Assembly: GCA_902362875.1 (NCBI GenBank)
Contig: CABIYF010000002.1
Coordinates: forward strand, 1 to 64,000
Source: Eubacteriaceae bacterium
Lineage (GTDB): Bacteria > Bacillota > Clostridia > Lachnospirales > Lachnospiraceae
Reading direction: 5' to 3'
DNA: 64,000 bases
Part shown: positions 16,936 through 25,921 of the stretch, piece after piece
Numbering within the stretch: position 1 is the first letter of the stretch
How the letters are laid out: each line of letters opens with the position of its first letter
Program-made: the position numbers and the translations under genes
The notes under the pieces: model-generated
Databases searched by the model: none
What the model was told of the DNA's origin: nothing
What the model saw: only the letters and a program-made list of their open reading frames with translations

Positions 16936-18906
16936 ATGAGAAAAAGAAGATTATCAAAAGCATTGGCAATGTTGCTTACAGCAGCTCTTACGATTCCAGC
17001 AGCGGTACCTGTGGCAGCAAGTGAGTCGGTTGCAGATAAAGAAGAAACCGTATATGTAAAAACGGATGCGAGTGGAGAAGAAAAAACAGTCATTGTCAGT
17101 GACTGGTTAAAAAACTTTGCTGGAGAAGAAGAAATTAAAGATGCCACAGACCTTACAGATGTTGAAAATGTCAAAGGCAATGAAACATTTACAAGAGGAA
17201 AAAAACATGACATTACATGGAATGCCAATGGAAATGACATTTACTATCAGGGAAGCAGTGATAAGAACCTTCCAGTGTCTATGAAGGTTACATATTATCT
17301 GGATGGCAAGAAGATCGAGCCAAAGAAATTGATCGGTAAATCTGGAAAAGTAAAGATTCATTATGAATATGAAAATCATTCAGAAGTAACAAAGACGATC
17401 AATGGAAAGCAGACAACGATCTATACACCATTTACAATGATCACAGCAGCGATCTTAAATACAGATAACTTCTCTAATGTCAAAGCAACAAACGGAAAAG
17501 TTATCTCTGATGGTAACAAACATATCGTTATTGGAGTTGCAATGCCAGGATTAGCAGACAGCTTAAACCTTAAGAATACAAGTATTGGGTCAAACTTCGA
17601 TATTCCAGAAGATTTCGAGATCACAGCTGATGTAGAAGACTTCCAGATGACAGTCACAGCGACAGTTGCGAATTCCGATACATTATCAGAGTTCGGTTTA
17701 GATGATGCAGGAGATTTAAGTGAATTAACAGATTCCTTAAAGGACCTTGAAAATGCGACAGATAAGTTATGTGATGGTTCTGGAGATTTAGTAAAGGGAA
17801 TTGAAAAATTAGTCACAGCCTCTGGAAAATTAAAATCAGGAACAAAACAGATTGCAGTCAGTTCCAAACAGTTAGCAACAGGACTTGACAAACTGGTCAA
17901 TGGATCTACAACATTAAAGAATGGAACCAGTCAGTTAGCGAAAGGAACCAGTGCTTTACCATCATCTACAGAGAAGTTAGATAATGGAGTGAGACAGATT
18001 CTCAAAGAACTGCAGAATAGTACACCAAGCGAAAGTGATCAGGAAAAATTACAGTCTAACTTACAGAGTGCACAGACAGGAATCACAAAAGAATTAATGA
18101 ATATTAAGACACAGACAGAAAATGTTGGTGTGTCAGCGAAGACATTAGGTGCATTAGCAGAGTCTATTGGAGCATCAGCAACAGATGTTGGAAATCAGGC
18201 AGGAGCAATTGGAGAATTTATCAAGAATAATTATAGTTCTCTTACAGATGAGCAGAAAGCACAGCTTACAACGATTGCAGGTTCTTTAAAGACAGATGCA
18301 GAAAACTTAGGCGGTTATGCACAATCCGTAGGAGGTCAGGCAAAGAATTTAGGAACCTACGCAGGATCTATCGGAACAAGCTTGCAAGAAACACAGACAG
18401 ACCTTCAGATCGTATCAGGATGCTTAACCCAGATTCAAAATCTGCTAACAAAGACAAAGACATCCACAGCACAGTTAGAATCTGCATTAAAACAGATCGC
18501 GGAAGGAACTGGGCAGTTAAAGACATCATCTAAGACACTGGCATCTTCCATCAAGAAATTAGATGAAGGAGCCAAGACGTTAAACAGTGGAACAAAAACA
18601 GCAGCAAATGGAGCGAAGAAGTTAAGCAAAGGTGCCAAAACACTGGATAATGGAATGGGACAGATGACAACAGGAATTGCAACTCTAAAAAATGGAGCTG
18701 TTACCTTGAACAAAGGAATGTTAACCTTTAGAAAAGACGGTATTGAGAAACTTGTCAATACGATCAATGATGATGCAAAAGATATCTTAGACAGAGCTGA
18801 TGCAGTGATGGATGAAGGAGAAAACTATCAGACATTTACGAAGAAGGCTAGTGGAACGAAGGGTAGTGTGAAGTTTATTATTGAGACGGAAGAACTGGAA
18901 AAATAA
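16936..18906 (+). CDS. Secreted X-X-G-repeat partner of MMPL exporter
   Basis: A 656-residue exported protein. A signal peptide (KRRLSKALAMLLTAALTIPAAVPVAAS) is followed by a beta-rich domain (about 35-235) and then long helical segments made of repeating Leu-x-x-Gly-x-x-x-Leu units (such as KLVNGSTTLKNGTSQLAKGTSAL), as in YhgE-type proteins. No C-terminal membrane helix is obvious. It is 13 bases after the exporter, so it probably forms or stabilises an extracytoplasmic assembly with it. The function is not established for this family. Confidence 0.8.
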   Translation: MRKRRLSKALAMLLTAALTIPAAVPVAASESVADKEETVYVKTDASGEEKTVIVSDWLKNFAGEEEIKDATDLTDVENVKGNETFTRGKKHDITWNANGNDIYYQGSSDKNLPVSMKVTYYLDGKKIEPKKLIGKSGKVKIHYEYENHSEVTKTINGKQTTIYTPFTMITAAILNTDNFSNVKATNGKVISDGNKHIVIGVAMPGLADSLNLKNTSIGSNFDIPEDFEITADVEDFQMTVTATVANSDTLSEFGLDDAGDLSELTDSLKDLENATDKLCDGSGDLVKGIEKLVTASGKLKSGTKQIAVSSKQLATGLDKLVNGSTTLKNGTSQLAKGTSALPSSTEKLDNGVRQILKELQNSTPSESDQEKLQSNLQSAQTGITKELMNIKTQTENVGVSAKTLGALAESIGASATDVGNQAGAIGEFIKNNYSSLTDEQKAQLTTIAGSLKTDAENLGGYAQSVGGQAKNLGTYAGSIGTSLQETQTDLQIVSGCLTQIQNLLTKTKTSTAQLESALKQIAEGTGQLKTSSKTLASSIKKLDEGAKTLNSGTKTAANGAKKLSKGAKTLDNGMGQMTTGIATLKNGAVTLNKGMLTFRKDGIEKLVNTINDDAKDILDRADAVMDEGENYQTFTKKASGTKGSVKFIIETEELEK

Positions 18907-18934
18907 AAGTGCGTAGGATATAATGATGTGTGTT

Positions 18935-18967
18935 AGGACAGGAGTTTATTTGGCTCCTGTCTTTTTA
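18935..18967 (+). terminator. Terminator of exporter operon
   Basis: GACAGGAG (18937-18944) pairs with CTCCTGTC (18954-18961) and is followed by TTTTTAT. A canonical intrinsic terminator 30 bases after the stop codon. Confidence 0.85.
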
Positions 18968-19002
18968 TATAACTCAATATTACAAATTTTTACAAAAAAC
19001 AA

Positions 19003-19030
19003 TTGACAATCAATAAAGATTTGATAAAAT
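19003..19030 (+). promoter_or_regulatory. Promoter of Rpn-family gene
   Basis: TTGACA (19003-19008) and TAAAAT (19025-19030) are 16 bases apart, 46 bases before the start codon. Confidence 0.65.
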
Positions 19031-19076
19031 ACTTACATGACACGAATTTACATAAATTGTAATACAAGGAGAAAAT

Positions 19077-20069
19077 ATGAATAACAACGAGGGAAGCTTT
19101 AATGACGAAGAGTTAAGAAAAAGAGCAGCTAGCAATGAGGAATTAAATATACGCTTAACAAATAATTATGCCTTTCAAAAAATATTTAAAAATGAAGAAA
19201 TTGTAAAAGGATTTTTAATGGCATTATTGCATTTGAAAGAAACAGATATTGAAACGTTAGAAGTTGCAGATCCATTTGTGGAAGGTGAAGTTAAAGAGGA
19301 AAAAGAGGGAATTTTAGATGTAAAGATGGTATTAAACGGTGGCAAAAAGATTAACATTGAAATGCAAAATACATATCAGGAAGATTGGGCAGAGCGAAGC
19401 TTATTTTATAATTGCAGAATGTTTACAGAAGGATTGAAAAAAGGGGAGTCATATTATGAACTTCCACCATGTATTCATGTAGGTATTCTTGATTTTAATT
19501 ATCTAAAAAGTCCTGGGTTTTATCATAGAATTTTACTGCAAGACGATAAAACAGGTGAATTGTACAGTAGTAAATTTCAATTCCATGTGATAGAATTAAG
19601 TAAATTAGAAAGTACAAAAGGAAAGGCAAGGAAGCAAGAATTATATCGATGGGCAAAATTAATTTCAGCCAGTACTTGGGAAGAAGTCAGAGAAGAATCT
19701 GAAGGAAATCATTACATGGAAAAGGTGAGGGATGAAATGATTAAGATGAGTCGAGATGAGAGTGAAAGATATTTATATCTGAGAGAACAAATGGCAATCA
19801 GGGATAAGGAAAGCCAGTTGCGAAGCGCGGAAAATCGTGGGAGACGAGAGGGAAGAGAAGAAGGAAGACAACAGGGAGAAATTTTAAAATTAATAACGAT
19901 GGTAAAGAAAAAGATTGAAAATGGCGATTCTGTAGCGAAGATAGCAGATGATTTGTTAGAAGATGCAGATGTGATTGAGAAAATCTATGATATCGTAAAG
20001 GAAAATCCAGAGAAGACCAGAGAGGAGATTTGGGATTCTTTAATGAACGATACAATGATCGAGATGTAA
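19077..20069 (+). CDS. Rpn-family PD-(D/E)XK nuclease (transposase_31-like)
   Basis: A 330-residue protein of the Rpn/PD-(D/E)XK transposase family. The N-terminal third has LTNNYAFQKIF and the nuclease core GILDVKMVLNGGKKINIEMQ (about residues 78-97), giving the D...ExQ catalytic pattern. The C-terminus has the Arg/Glu-rich RRREGREEGR linker and a helical tail. In E. coli, Rpn proteins promote RecA-independent recombination and cleave DNA. A run of over 190 bases from its 3' half is repeated at 21100-21300, so the gene has been duplicated or disrupted here. AAGGAGA precedes the ATG. Confidence 0.85.
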   Translation: MNNNEGSFNDEELRKRAASNEELNIRLTNNYAFQKIFKNEEIVKGFLMALLHLKETDIETLEVADPFVEGEVKEEKEGILDVKMVLNGGKKINIEMQNTYQEDWAERSLFYNCRMFTEGLKKGESYYELPPCIHVGILDFNYLKSPGFYHRILLQDDKTGELYSSKFQFHVIELSKLESTKGKARKQELYRWAKLISASTWEEVREESEGNHYMEKVRDEMIKMSRDESERYLYLREQMAIRDKESQLRSAENRGRREGREEGRQQGEILKLITMVKKKIENGDSVAKIADDLLEDADVIEKIYDIVKENPEKTREEIWDSLMNDTMIEM

Positions 20070-20155
20070 CAGTCAGAAAGAATATGAGAGATCTGATCAA
20101 TTCAGATGCAAACGAAGTAACAAAAGTATTTAGTACCCTGTTGTAAGAGGTGAGA

Positions 20156-20575
20156 ATGATGAGAGCATATTCAGATGTCTATTTAGGTGATGTAGTAGAG
20201 AATCAAGGAAAATTATTTGATTATGTAGCAAATACCTATCCAGATAAGGACACAGAAGACTTTATCAATGCATATATGACAAGTAAAACAAGACAAAGCA
20301 TAGATCAAGCAAAAGCCTATGTAAATACAATGGATGCCAAAGAATTATGGGAATATTTTAAAGAAACCGAACATTATTCTTTACAGCAAGGAAAAGCAAT
20401 GGAAGGTTTTATGCCAGATTGGATTGGAGAATTCTATGCATATTATCAATGGTATTACAATATACCAAGTGCGGAAGTGAATCAGAAAATTAATGTGGAT
20501 TTTTTAAAAAAAGCATATTATGGATTGCATGATTTGGATTTGGATTTAGCGGTTCAGAAAGTTGGGGAAATATAA
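20156..20575 (+). CDS. Uncharacterised protein cotranslated with NADAR protein
   Basis: A 139-residue soluble protein starting MRAYSDVYLGDVV and rich in aromatic residues (WIGEFYAYYQWYYNIPS). It resembles, from memory, a Clostridia family often found beside DUF3990/DUF3791 genes, which are thought to be ADP-ribosyltransferase-type toxin loci; this assignment is tentative. AAGAGGTGAG precedes the ATG, and a GTG two codons earlier is also possible. Its stop overlaps the ATG of the NADAR gene (TAATG), so the two are translated together. The preceding 20070-20149 holds a short open tail (from 20085, MRDLINSDANEVTK) that may be the end of a lost gene. Confidence 0.6.
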   Translation: MMRAYSDVYLGDVVENQGKLFDYVANTYPDKDTEDFINAYMTSKTRQSIDQAKAYVNTMDAKELWEYFKETEHYSLQQGKAMEGFMPDWIGEFYAYYQWYYNIPSAEVNQKINVDFLKKAYYGLHDLDLDLAVQKVGEI

Positions 20576-21048
20576 TGGAAATTATATGTTTTCATAATCC
20601 AGATGAGGAGAATGGTTATTTAAGCAATTGGTATGAATCTAAATTTATAGTAGATCATGTGAAATTTTCATCCATGGAACAGTTTATGATGTACCAAAAA
20701 GCAATAACATTTCAAGATCAGACGATTGCCAAAGAGATATTACAGACAAAAGATTCAGCAAAGATAAAGCAATTGGGAAGACAAGTAAGAAATTATAATG
20801 ATCACATATGGAATGGAGTTCGCCAGATTGTGGTATATGAGGGATTAGTTGCTAAGTTTTCACAGAATGAAGAATTAAAAAAGCAATTAAAAGAAACAAA
20901 AACAGCAATTTTAGCGGAATGTGCGGTAAAGGATCGTATATGGGGAATAGGATTATCTATGAAAGATCTGAAACGATTTGATATAACGCAGTGGAGAGGT
21001 CAAAATCTGCTAGGTTATGCACTTATAGAGGTCAGAAAAAGGCTGTAA
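20575..21048 (+). CDS. NADAR-family (YbiA-like) ADP-ribose hydrolase-type protein
   Basis: A 157-residue NADAR domain protein. The pattern YLSNWYESKF, SSMEQFMMYQKAITF, KIKQLGRQVRNY, IWNGVRQIVVYEG, DRIWGIGLS and NLLGYALIEVR matches the YbiA/NADAR fold throughout. Family members hydrolyse N-glycosidic bonds in riboflavin intermediates, or remove ADP-ribose from guanine in DNA as antitoxins of DarT-type toxins. The coupling with the preceding gene favours an ADP-ribosylation defence or toxin-antitoxin role over metabolism. No DarT-like toxin is seen nearby. Confidence 0.82.
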   Translation: MEIICFHNPDEENGYLSNWYESKFIVDHVKFSSMEQFMMYQKAITFQDQTIAKEILQTKDSAKIKQLGRQVRNYNDHIWNGVRQIVVYEGLVAKFSQNEELKKQLKETKTAILAECAVKDRIWGIGLSMKDLKRFDITQWRGQNLLGYALIEVRKRL

Positions 21049-21099
21049 TTGAATGAACTTTTGGAAACAGCGTAAGCTGAGCAAAATTCTAGATAATAT

Positions 21100-21471
21100 G
21101 CAAAATTAATTTCAGCCAGTACTTGGGAAGAAGTCAGAGAAGAATCTGTAGGAAATCATTACATGGAAAAGGTGAGGGATGAAATGATTAAGATGAGTCG
21201 AGATGAGAGTGAAAGATATTTATATCTGAGAGAACAAATGGCAATCAGGGATAAAGCAAGCCAGTTGCGAAGTGCAGAGAATCGTGGAAGACGAGAAGGG
21301 GAATTATTAAAATTAATATTACAAATACAAAAGAAAATTCAAAAAAATAAAGAGTTACATCAGATTGCAGATGAAGTAGAGGAAGAAGTGATCAAAATTC
21401 AACCAATTTACGAAGCAATCAAAGAGCATCCAGAAGCTGATAAAGAAGAGATTTATAAAATGTTAAAATAG
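21100..21471 (+). pseudogene. Duplicated 3' fragment of Rpn-family gene
   Basis: From 21100 the DNA matches 19653-19850 of the intact Rpn gene almost base for base for about 200 bases (offset 1447), then diverges into a different Arg/Glu-to-helical tail ending at 21471. An internal ATG at 21163 could give a 102-residue C-terminal peptide without the nuclease core. The divergent tail shows it is not a simple recent tandem duplicate; it may be the 3' end of a second Rpn gene whose 5' part was replaced by the NADAR cassette. Confidence 0.8.
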
Positions 21472-21524
21472 AAAAATAAAATATGCGAATTTTCAACAAA
21501 TCAAAAAATATAATCAGAAAATTC

Positions 21525-21553
21525 TTGACAAATAAAAAATCGACTCATATAAT
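21525..21553 (+). promoter_or_regulatory. Consensus promoter of trp operon
   Basis: TTGACA (21525-21530), 17 bases, TATAAT (21548-21553): both hexamers are perfect. Transcription would start near 21560 at the beginning of the T-box leader. Confidence 0.9.
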
Positions 21554-21559
21554 ATAAAC

Positions 21560-21912
21560 AAATATTTAACAAGTTAAAGTGATAAATCCGATGAACAAAA
21601 GTAAGTAGCTCATCAAACAGTCTTACAGAGAGTGACCGGTTGCTGGAAGGTCATAGATATGTGATAAGCGAATGGATTTGTGAGGAGCACAGAGAACTGT
21701 TTATGAAACTTAGTAACTGTCGCCGTTATCCCACGTTACGGGAACGAGATATAAAAGCTTTTTATTATCGAACAAAGCGGAGTATCTTAAGTGAGGAGAG
21801 ATATTTTCTAAGATATTTTAGCAAGAAGAGAAGATCAGAAGATATTTCTTGAATATGGGTGGCACCACGGTCTATCGTCCCTAGTAGTAGGAACGATGGG
21901 CCTTTTTTATTT
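21560..21912 (+). promoter_or_regulatory. T-box riboswitch, Trp specifier, with terminator
   Basis: The leader has the order of a T-box: AGTAAGTAG near the base of stem I, AGAGAGTGACCGGTTGCTG in its apical part, a candidate specifier loop GAATGGA with codon TGG at 21673-21675, and the conserved T-box GGGTGGCACCACGG (21857-21870). The TGGC bulge pairs with a tRNA ending GCCA, which fits the G discriminator of tRNA-Trp. The terminator pairs GGTCTATCGTCCCT with AGGAACGATGGGCC (to 21902) before a T6 run. Uncharged tRNA-Trp would favour the antiterminator and switch on trpE onward. The leader contains a meaningless open frame at 21640-21852. Confidence 0.92.
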
Positions 21913-22031
21913 CATAAATAAAAGAAAATGTACTGCTTATGCAAAACGGCCCTATCTATAAATCATAGTATACAGATATACAAACTATGAAAAATAAAAC
22001 CACGGCGATAAATTTTGATCAGGAGGCAGAT

Positions 22032-23489
22032 ATGTTATATCCGACATTAAACGAAGTTGAAGAACTATTAAAAGATTATCAGATGGTACCTGTATTTTAC
22101 GAAGTGCTGGCTGATTACATGACACCGATTCGTATGTTTCAGGCATTAAGAAAACAAGGAACCCCATGTTTCATGCTTGAGAGTGTGGAAAATAAAGACC
22201 AGTGGGGAAGATATTCTTTCATCGGGATCAATCCAAGATCAGAGATTAAAATTTCTGGAAAAGAATTAGAAGTCAATGGAGTGAAACAGAAAGAAGAATT
22301 CCAGATGAGGTACCTAAGTGATCTGATCGAGAAATACAAATCTCCAGTGATGGAAGATTATCCAAAGTTAACAGGTGGACTGATCGGGTATTTTGGATAT
22401 GACATGATCCGTCAAGTGGAAAAGAAATTAACGAATGTTCCAGAAGATGACTTGAATATGCCAGAGTGCCACTTATGCATGTACGATGAGATCATTGCAT
22501 TCGATCATTTAGCAAACAAAGCCGTGATCATTCAGAACATTCATAAAGGAGATAATATAAAACAGAAATACGAAGAATTAGAAGACAAAGCAGAATTGAT
22601 CCTTCACAAGATGGAACGCCCGGTATCACTTTCCAAAGACAGATTCACACCAGCAAAAGCCAAAGTGGTATCAAATCTTACAAAAGAACAATACGAAGCA
22701 AATGTAAAGAAAGCCAAAGAATATATTAAAAACGGAGACATTTTCCAGGTCGTATTATCCCAGAGATTTGAGATAGATACAGACGTTGATCCATTTGATG
22801 TTTACCGATGCTTAAGAACATCAAACCCATCTCCATACCTTTATTTCTTCGATTTCATCGACTATCAGGTCGTCGGAGCTTCTCCAGAGAAGCTAGTCAG
22901 TGTCTTAAATGGAATCGTAGCAACCAAGCCGATCGCAGGAACGGTTCCAAGAGGAAAGACAAAAGAAGAAGACGATATGTTGGTTAGACAGTTAGTCAAT
23001 GATCCAAAGGAACGAGCAGAACACACAATGCTAGTCGATCTTGGAAGAAATGATGTTGGAAAAGTCAGCAAGTTCGGAACAGTAGAAGTCAAAAACTTTA
23101 TGACAGTTGAGAAATATTCCAAAGTCACTCATCTAGTCAGTGATGTACAGGGAGAATTAAGAGATGACGAAAATCAAATCAATGCATTGATGAGCGTTCT
23201 ACCAGCAGGAACCTTATCTGGAGCGCCAAAGGTAAGAGCGATGGAGATCATCGATGAGCTAGAAAACAAAAAACGAGGTGTTTACGGTGGAACCGTCGGA
23301 TATCTTGGATTTGATGGAAATATTGATACTTGTATCGCAATCCGAACAGTTGTATTTAAAGATGGAAAAGGATATGTACAGGCAGGAGCTGGAATCGTCA
23401 ACGACTCCGTTCCAGAAAAAGAATTTATGGAGACAAAGAATAAAGCATTAGCTGTTGTAAATGCAGTGAAGGAGGCAGCAAAGTTATGA
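22032..23489 (+). CDS. trpE: Anthranilate synthase component I
   Basis: A 485-residue enzyme that converts chorismate to anthranilate with the TrpG glutaminase. The chorismate-binding core is clear: FQVVLSQRFE, GASPEKLVS, KPIAGTVPRGK, LVDLGRNDVGKVS, LPAGTLSGAPKVRAMEIID and QAGAGIVNDSVPEKEF. The start is placed at 22032 (MLYPTLNE) because CAGGAGG precedes it; an in-frame ATG at 21987 has no ribosome site. Its last four bases overlap trpGD (ATGA). Controlled by the T-box. Confidence 0.95.
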   Translation: MLYPTLNEVEELLKDYQMVPVFYEVLADYMTPIRMFQALRKQGTPCFMLESVENKDQWGRYSFIGINPRSEIKISGKELEVNGVKQKEEFQMRYLSDLIEKYKSPVMEDYPKLTGGLIGYFGYDMIRQVEKKLTNVPEDDLNMPECHLCMYDEIIAFDHLANKAVIIQNIHKGDNIKQKYEELEDKAELILHKMERPVSLSKDRFTPAKAKVVSNLTKEQYEANVKKAKEYIKNGDIFQVVLSQRFEIDTDVDPFDVYRCLRTSNPSPYLYFFDFIDYQVVGASPEKLVSVLNGIVATKPIAGTVPRGKTKEEDDMLVRQLVNDPKERAEHTMLVDLGRNDVGKVSKFGTVEVKNFMTVEKYSKVTHLVSDVQGELRDDENQINALMSVLPAGTLSGAPKVRAMEIIDELENKKRGVYGGTVGYLGFDGNIDTCIAIRTVVFKDGKGYVQAGAGIVNDSVPEKEFMETKNKALAVVNAVKEAAKL

Positions 23490-25129
23490 TTTTAATGATA
23501 GATAATTATGATTCATTTACTTATAACGTATATCAGTATATCGGATCTTTGTATCCACAGATTCAGGTGGTACGAAATGATGAGATCACAATTGAAGAGA
23601 TCAAAAACTTACAAAACCTAGAAGCACTTGTTATCTCCCCAGGACCTGGATATCCAGATAGTGCGGGAATTTCAAAAGATGTGATCAAAACATTTGGAAA
23701 AGATATCCCAATCTTAGGGATCTGTTTAGGACATCAGGCGATTGGAGAAGTATATGGTGGAAAAGTTGTTCCAGCAAAAGAATTGATGCATGGAAAAATG
23801 AGCGAGATCACAATCGATAATAAAAATCCTTTATTCGAAGGATTAGAAGATAAAATATATGCCGCAAGATATCATTCACTGATCATTGACGACGAAACAA
23901 TCCCAGATAAATTAGAAATCATCGGAAGAGATGAAAAAGGGCAGATCATGGCAGTGTGCCACAAAGAATATCCGGTTTATGGAATTCAGTTCCATCCAGA
24001 ATCCATCTTAACCGAAATGGGAATGAAGATCTTAGAAAATTTTTTAACAAACATCGCAGGAATCAGACTTGGAGATTCTACAAAGGAGGAAACTATGAGC
24101 GCAGTCAATCAAGAAACATTAAAACCATTTTTAGCAAAGATCGTAGAAGGAAATCATTTGACAGAAGAAGAAGCTTATAAAGCGATGGACTGCATCATGT
24201 CAGGAAATGCGACTGACGCACAGATGGGAAGTTTCCTAACAGGTCTTCGGATGAATCATGAAACACCAGAAGAGATCACAGGATTTGCGAAAGTTATGAG
24301 AGCTAAAGCAGCGATCGTTCCAGAAGAAACAGAAGCGATCGATATCGTAGGAACTGGTGGGGACCTTGCAAACAGCTTTAATATTTCCACCACATCATCC
24401 TTTGTGATCGCAGCAGCAGGAGCTAAAGTTGCAAAACATGGAAATCGAAGCGTATCTTCAAAGAGCGGTGCAGCCGATGTCTTAGAAGCTTTGGGAGCAA
24501 AGATCGGATTAACATCAGAAGAAAGTAAGGAATGTTTGGATGAAGTTGGAGCAGCGTTCTTATTTGCACAGACACATCATGGTTCCATGAAATATGCAGG
24601 GCCAGTCAGAGCACAGCTTGGAGTCAGATCTGTATTTAATATCTTAGGGCCTTTAGCAAACCCAGCAATGACAAACTATATCGTACTTGGAGTTTATGAA
24701 AAAGAGCTAGTTCGTCCGATGGCAGATGTTATGAAGAATCTTGGAGTGAAGAGAGCTATGATCGTTTACGGAGATGACGGATTAGATGAAATCTCAATCT
24801 CATCTACAACAAGTGTTTGTGAGATCAATGGAGATGAGATCAAAGAATATACGATCGATCCAGAAAAATTAGGATTCACACTTGCGAAGAAAGAAGATAT
24901 CGTCGGTGGTACAGCCGATGAAAATGCAGTGATCACAAAAGATATCTTAACTGGAAAGGAACAGGGAGCAAAACGAGACATCGTTTTATTAAATGCAGGA
25001 GCAGCTCTTTACACGATCGGAAAAGCAGAAACGATCAAAGACGGGGTGAAATTAGCAGCCAAGATGATTGATTCTGGAAAAGCAAATGAGAAATTAGAAC
25101 AGTTTATTGCATATACAAATGCAAGATAG
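23486..25129 (+). CDS. trpGD: Fused glutaminase-anthranilate phosphoribosyltransferase TrpGD
   Basis: A 547-residue fusion. Residues 1-192 are the class I glutamine amidotransferase (PGPGYPDSAG, nucleophile Cys80 in GICLGHQ, His/Glu in FHPES). Residues about 205-545 are the phosphoribosyltransferase TrpD (IVGTGGDLANSFNISTTSSFV, KHGNRSVSSKSGAADVLEALG, GPLANPA). The linker is short. An in-frame ATG at 24095 (residue 204) is preceded by AAAGGAGG at ideal spacing, so a free 344-residue TrpD could also be made. This may mark a fairly recent fusion of adjacent genes by loss of a stop codon. The start overlaps the trpE stop. Confidence 0.94.
   Translation: MILMIDNYDSFTYNVYQYIGSLYPQIQVVRNDEITIEEIKNLQNLEALVISPGPGYPDSAGISKDVIKTFGKDIPILGICLGHQAIGEVYGGKVVPAKELMHGKMSEITIDNKNPLFEGLEDKIYAARYHSLIIDDETIPDKLEIIGRDEKGQIMAVCHKEYPVYGIQFHPESILTEMGMKILENFLTNIAGIRLGDSTKEETMSAVNQETLKPFLAKIVEGNHLTEEEAYKAMDCIMSGNATDAQMGSFLTGLRMNHETPEEITGFAKVMRAKAAIVPEETEAIDIVGTGGDLANSFNISTTSSFVIAAAGAKVAKHGNRSVSSKSGAADVLEALGAKIGLTSEESKECLDEVGAAFLFAQTHHGSMKYAGPVRAQLGVRSVFNILGPLANPAMTNYIVLGVYEKELVRPMADVMKNLGVKRAMIVYGDDGLDEISISSTTSVCEINGDEIKEYTIDPEKLGFTLAKKEDIVGGTADENAVITKDILTGKEQGAKRDIVLLNAGAALYTIGKAETIKDGVKLAAKMIDSGKANEKLEQFIAYTNAR
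24082..24097 (+). promoter_or_regulatory. Internal ribosome site and start codon within trpGD
   Basis: AAAGGAGG followed by AAACT and ATG in the same frame as the fused gene, at exactly the junction between the glutaminase and TrpD domains. It is the strongest ribosome site in the operon and may initiate separate TrpD. Confidence 0.7.
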
Positions 25130-25141
25130 ATGAGGTGAAAT

Positions 25142-25921
25142 ATGATCTTAGATGATATCGTAGAAAAGCGAAAAGAACAATTACAGAGAGAAAAAGATAA
25201 TATTGAGCCACAAGATATGAAGGAAATGGCGTTAAATTCCAAGAATAAAAATCATGGATTTAAAGAAGCCTTAAAGGAATCTGGATTATCCGTGATCTCA
25301 GAAGTCAAAAAAGCATCCCCATCCAAAGGTGTGATCGCAGAAGATTTTCGGCCGGTGGAAACAGCGATCGCCTATGAAGAGGCAGGTGCAGCAGCGATTT
25401 CTTGCTTAACTGAGGAACATTATTTCAAAGGTGGCAGCAAATATTTTGCAGATATCAGAGCAAAAGTAAATATCCCAATGTTAAGAAAAGATTTTATTTT
25501 TGATGAATACCAGATTTACGAAGCAAAGGTGCTCGGAGCTGATGCGATTCTTTTGATCGCAGCTATTCTTTCCGAAGAAAAGATCAAAGAATTTTATGAT
25601 CTGGCAAAAAGCTTAGACCTTGATTGTCTGGTAGAAGTTCATAACGAAGAAGAATTAAAGAAAGTTATCGCATGTGGATGTGACATCATTGGAATCAACA
25701 ACCGTAACTTAAAGACATTTGATGTTGATCTCAATACAACAAGCAAACTTGCACCACTCATTCCATATGAAGCCGTCTTAGTTTCTGAAAGTGGAATGAA
25801 AGATGAAAATGATATGAAAAATGTCAAAGAACAGGGAGCCGATGCTGTACTGATCGGTGAGACATTTATGAGATCTGACAATATCAAAGAAACCATGGAA
25901 CAGTTACGGAGTTGCTTATGA
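25142..25921 (+). CDS. trpC: Indole-3-glycerol-phosphate synthase
   Basis: A 259-residue (beta/alpha)8 enzyme that closes the indole ring. Signature KKASPSKGVI (catalytic Lys, about residues 55-64), then AISCLTEEHYFKGG, LRKDFIFDEYQIYEAK, LVEVHNEEEL, GINNRNLKTFDVDL and VSESGM match TrpC throughout. The gene starts 12 bases after trpGD and overlaps trpF by 4 bases. Confidence 0.95.
   Translation: MILDDIVEKRKEQLQREKDNIEPQDMKEMALNSKNKNHGFKEALKESGLSVISEVKKASPSKGVIAEDFRPVETAIAYEEAGAAAISCLTEEHYFKGGSKYFADIRAKVNIPMLRKDFIFDEYQIYEAKVLGADAILLIAAILSEEKIKEFYDLAKSLDLDCLVEVHNEEELKKVIACGCDIIGINNRNLKTFDVDLNTTSKLAPLIPYEAVLVSESGMKDENDMKNVKEQGADAVLIGETFMRSDNIKETMEQLRSCL

Noticed and set aside
21640-21852. 70-codon frame in the trp leader
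   Set aside because: It lies wholly within the T-box RNA, whose conserved elements explain the sequence; a leader peptide with Trp codon runs is not seen.
21987-22031. Upstream start of trpE
   Set aside because: No ribosome site, and the second Met follows CAGGAGG.
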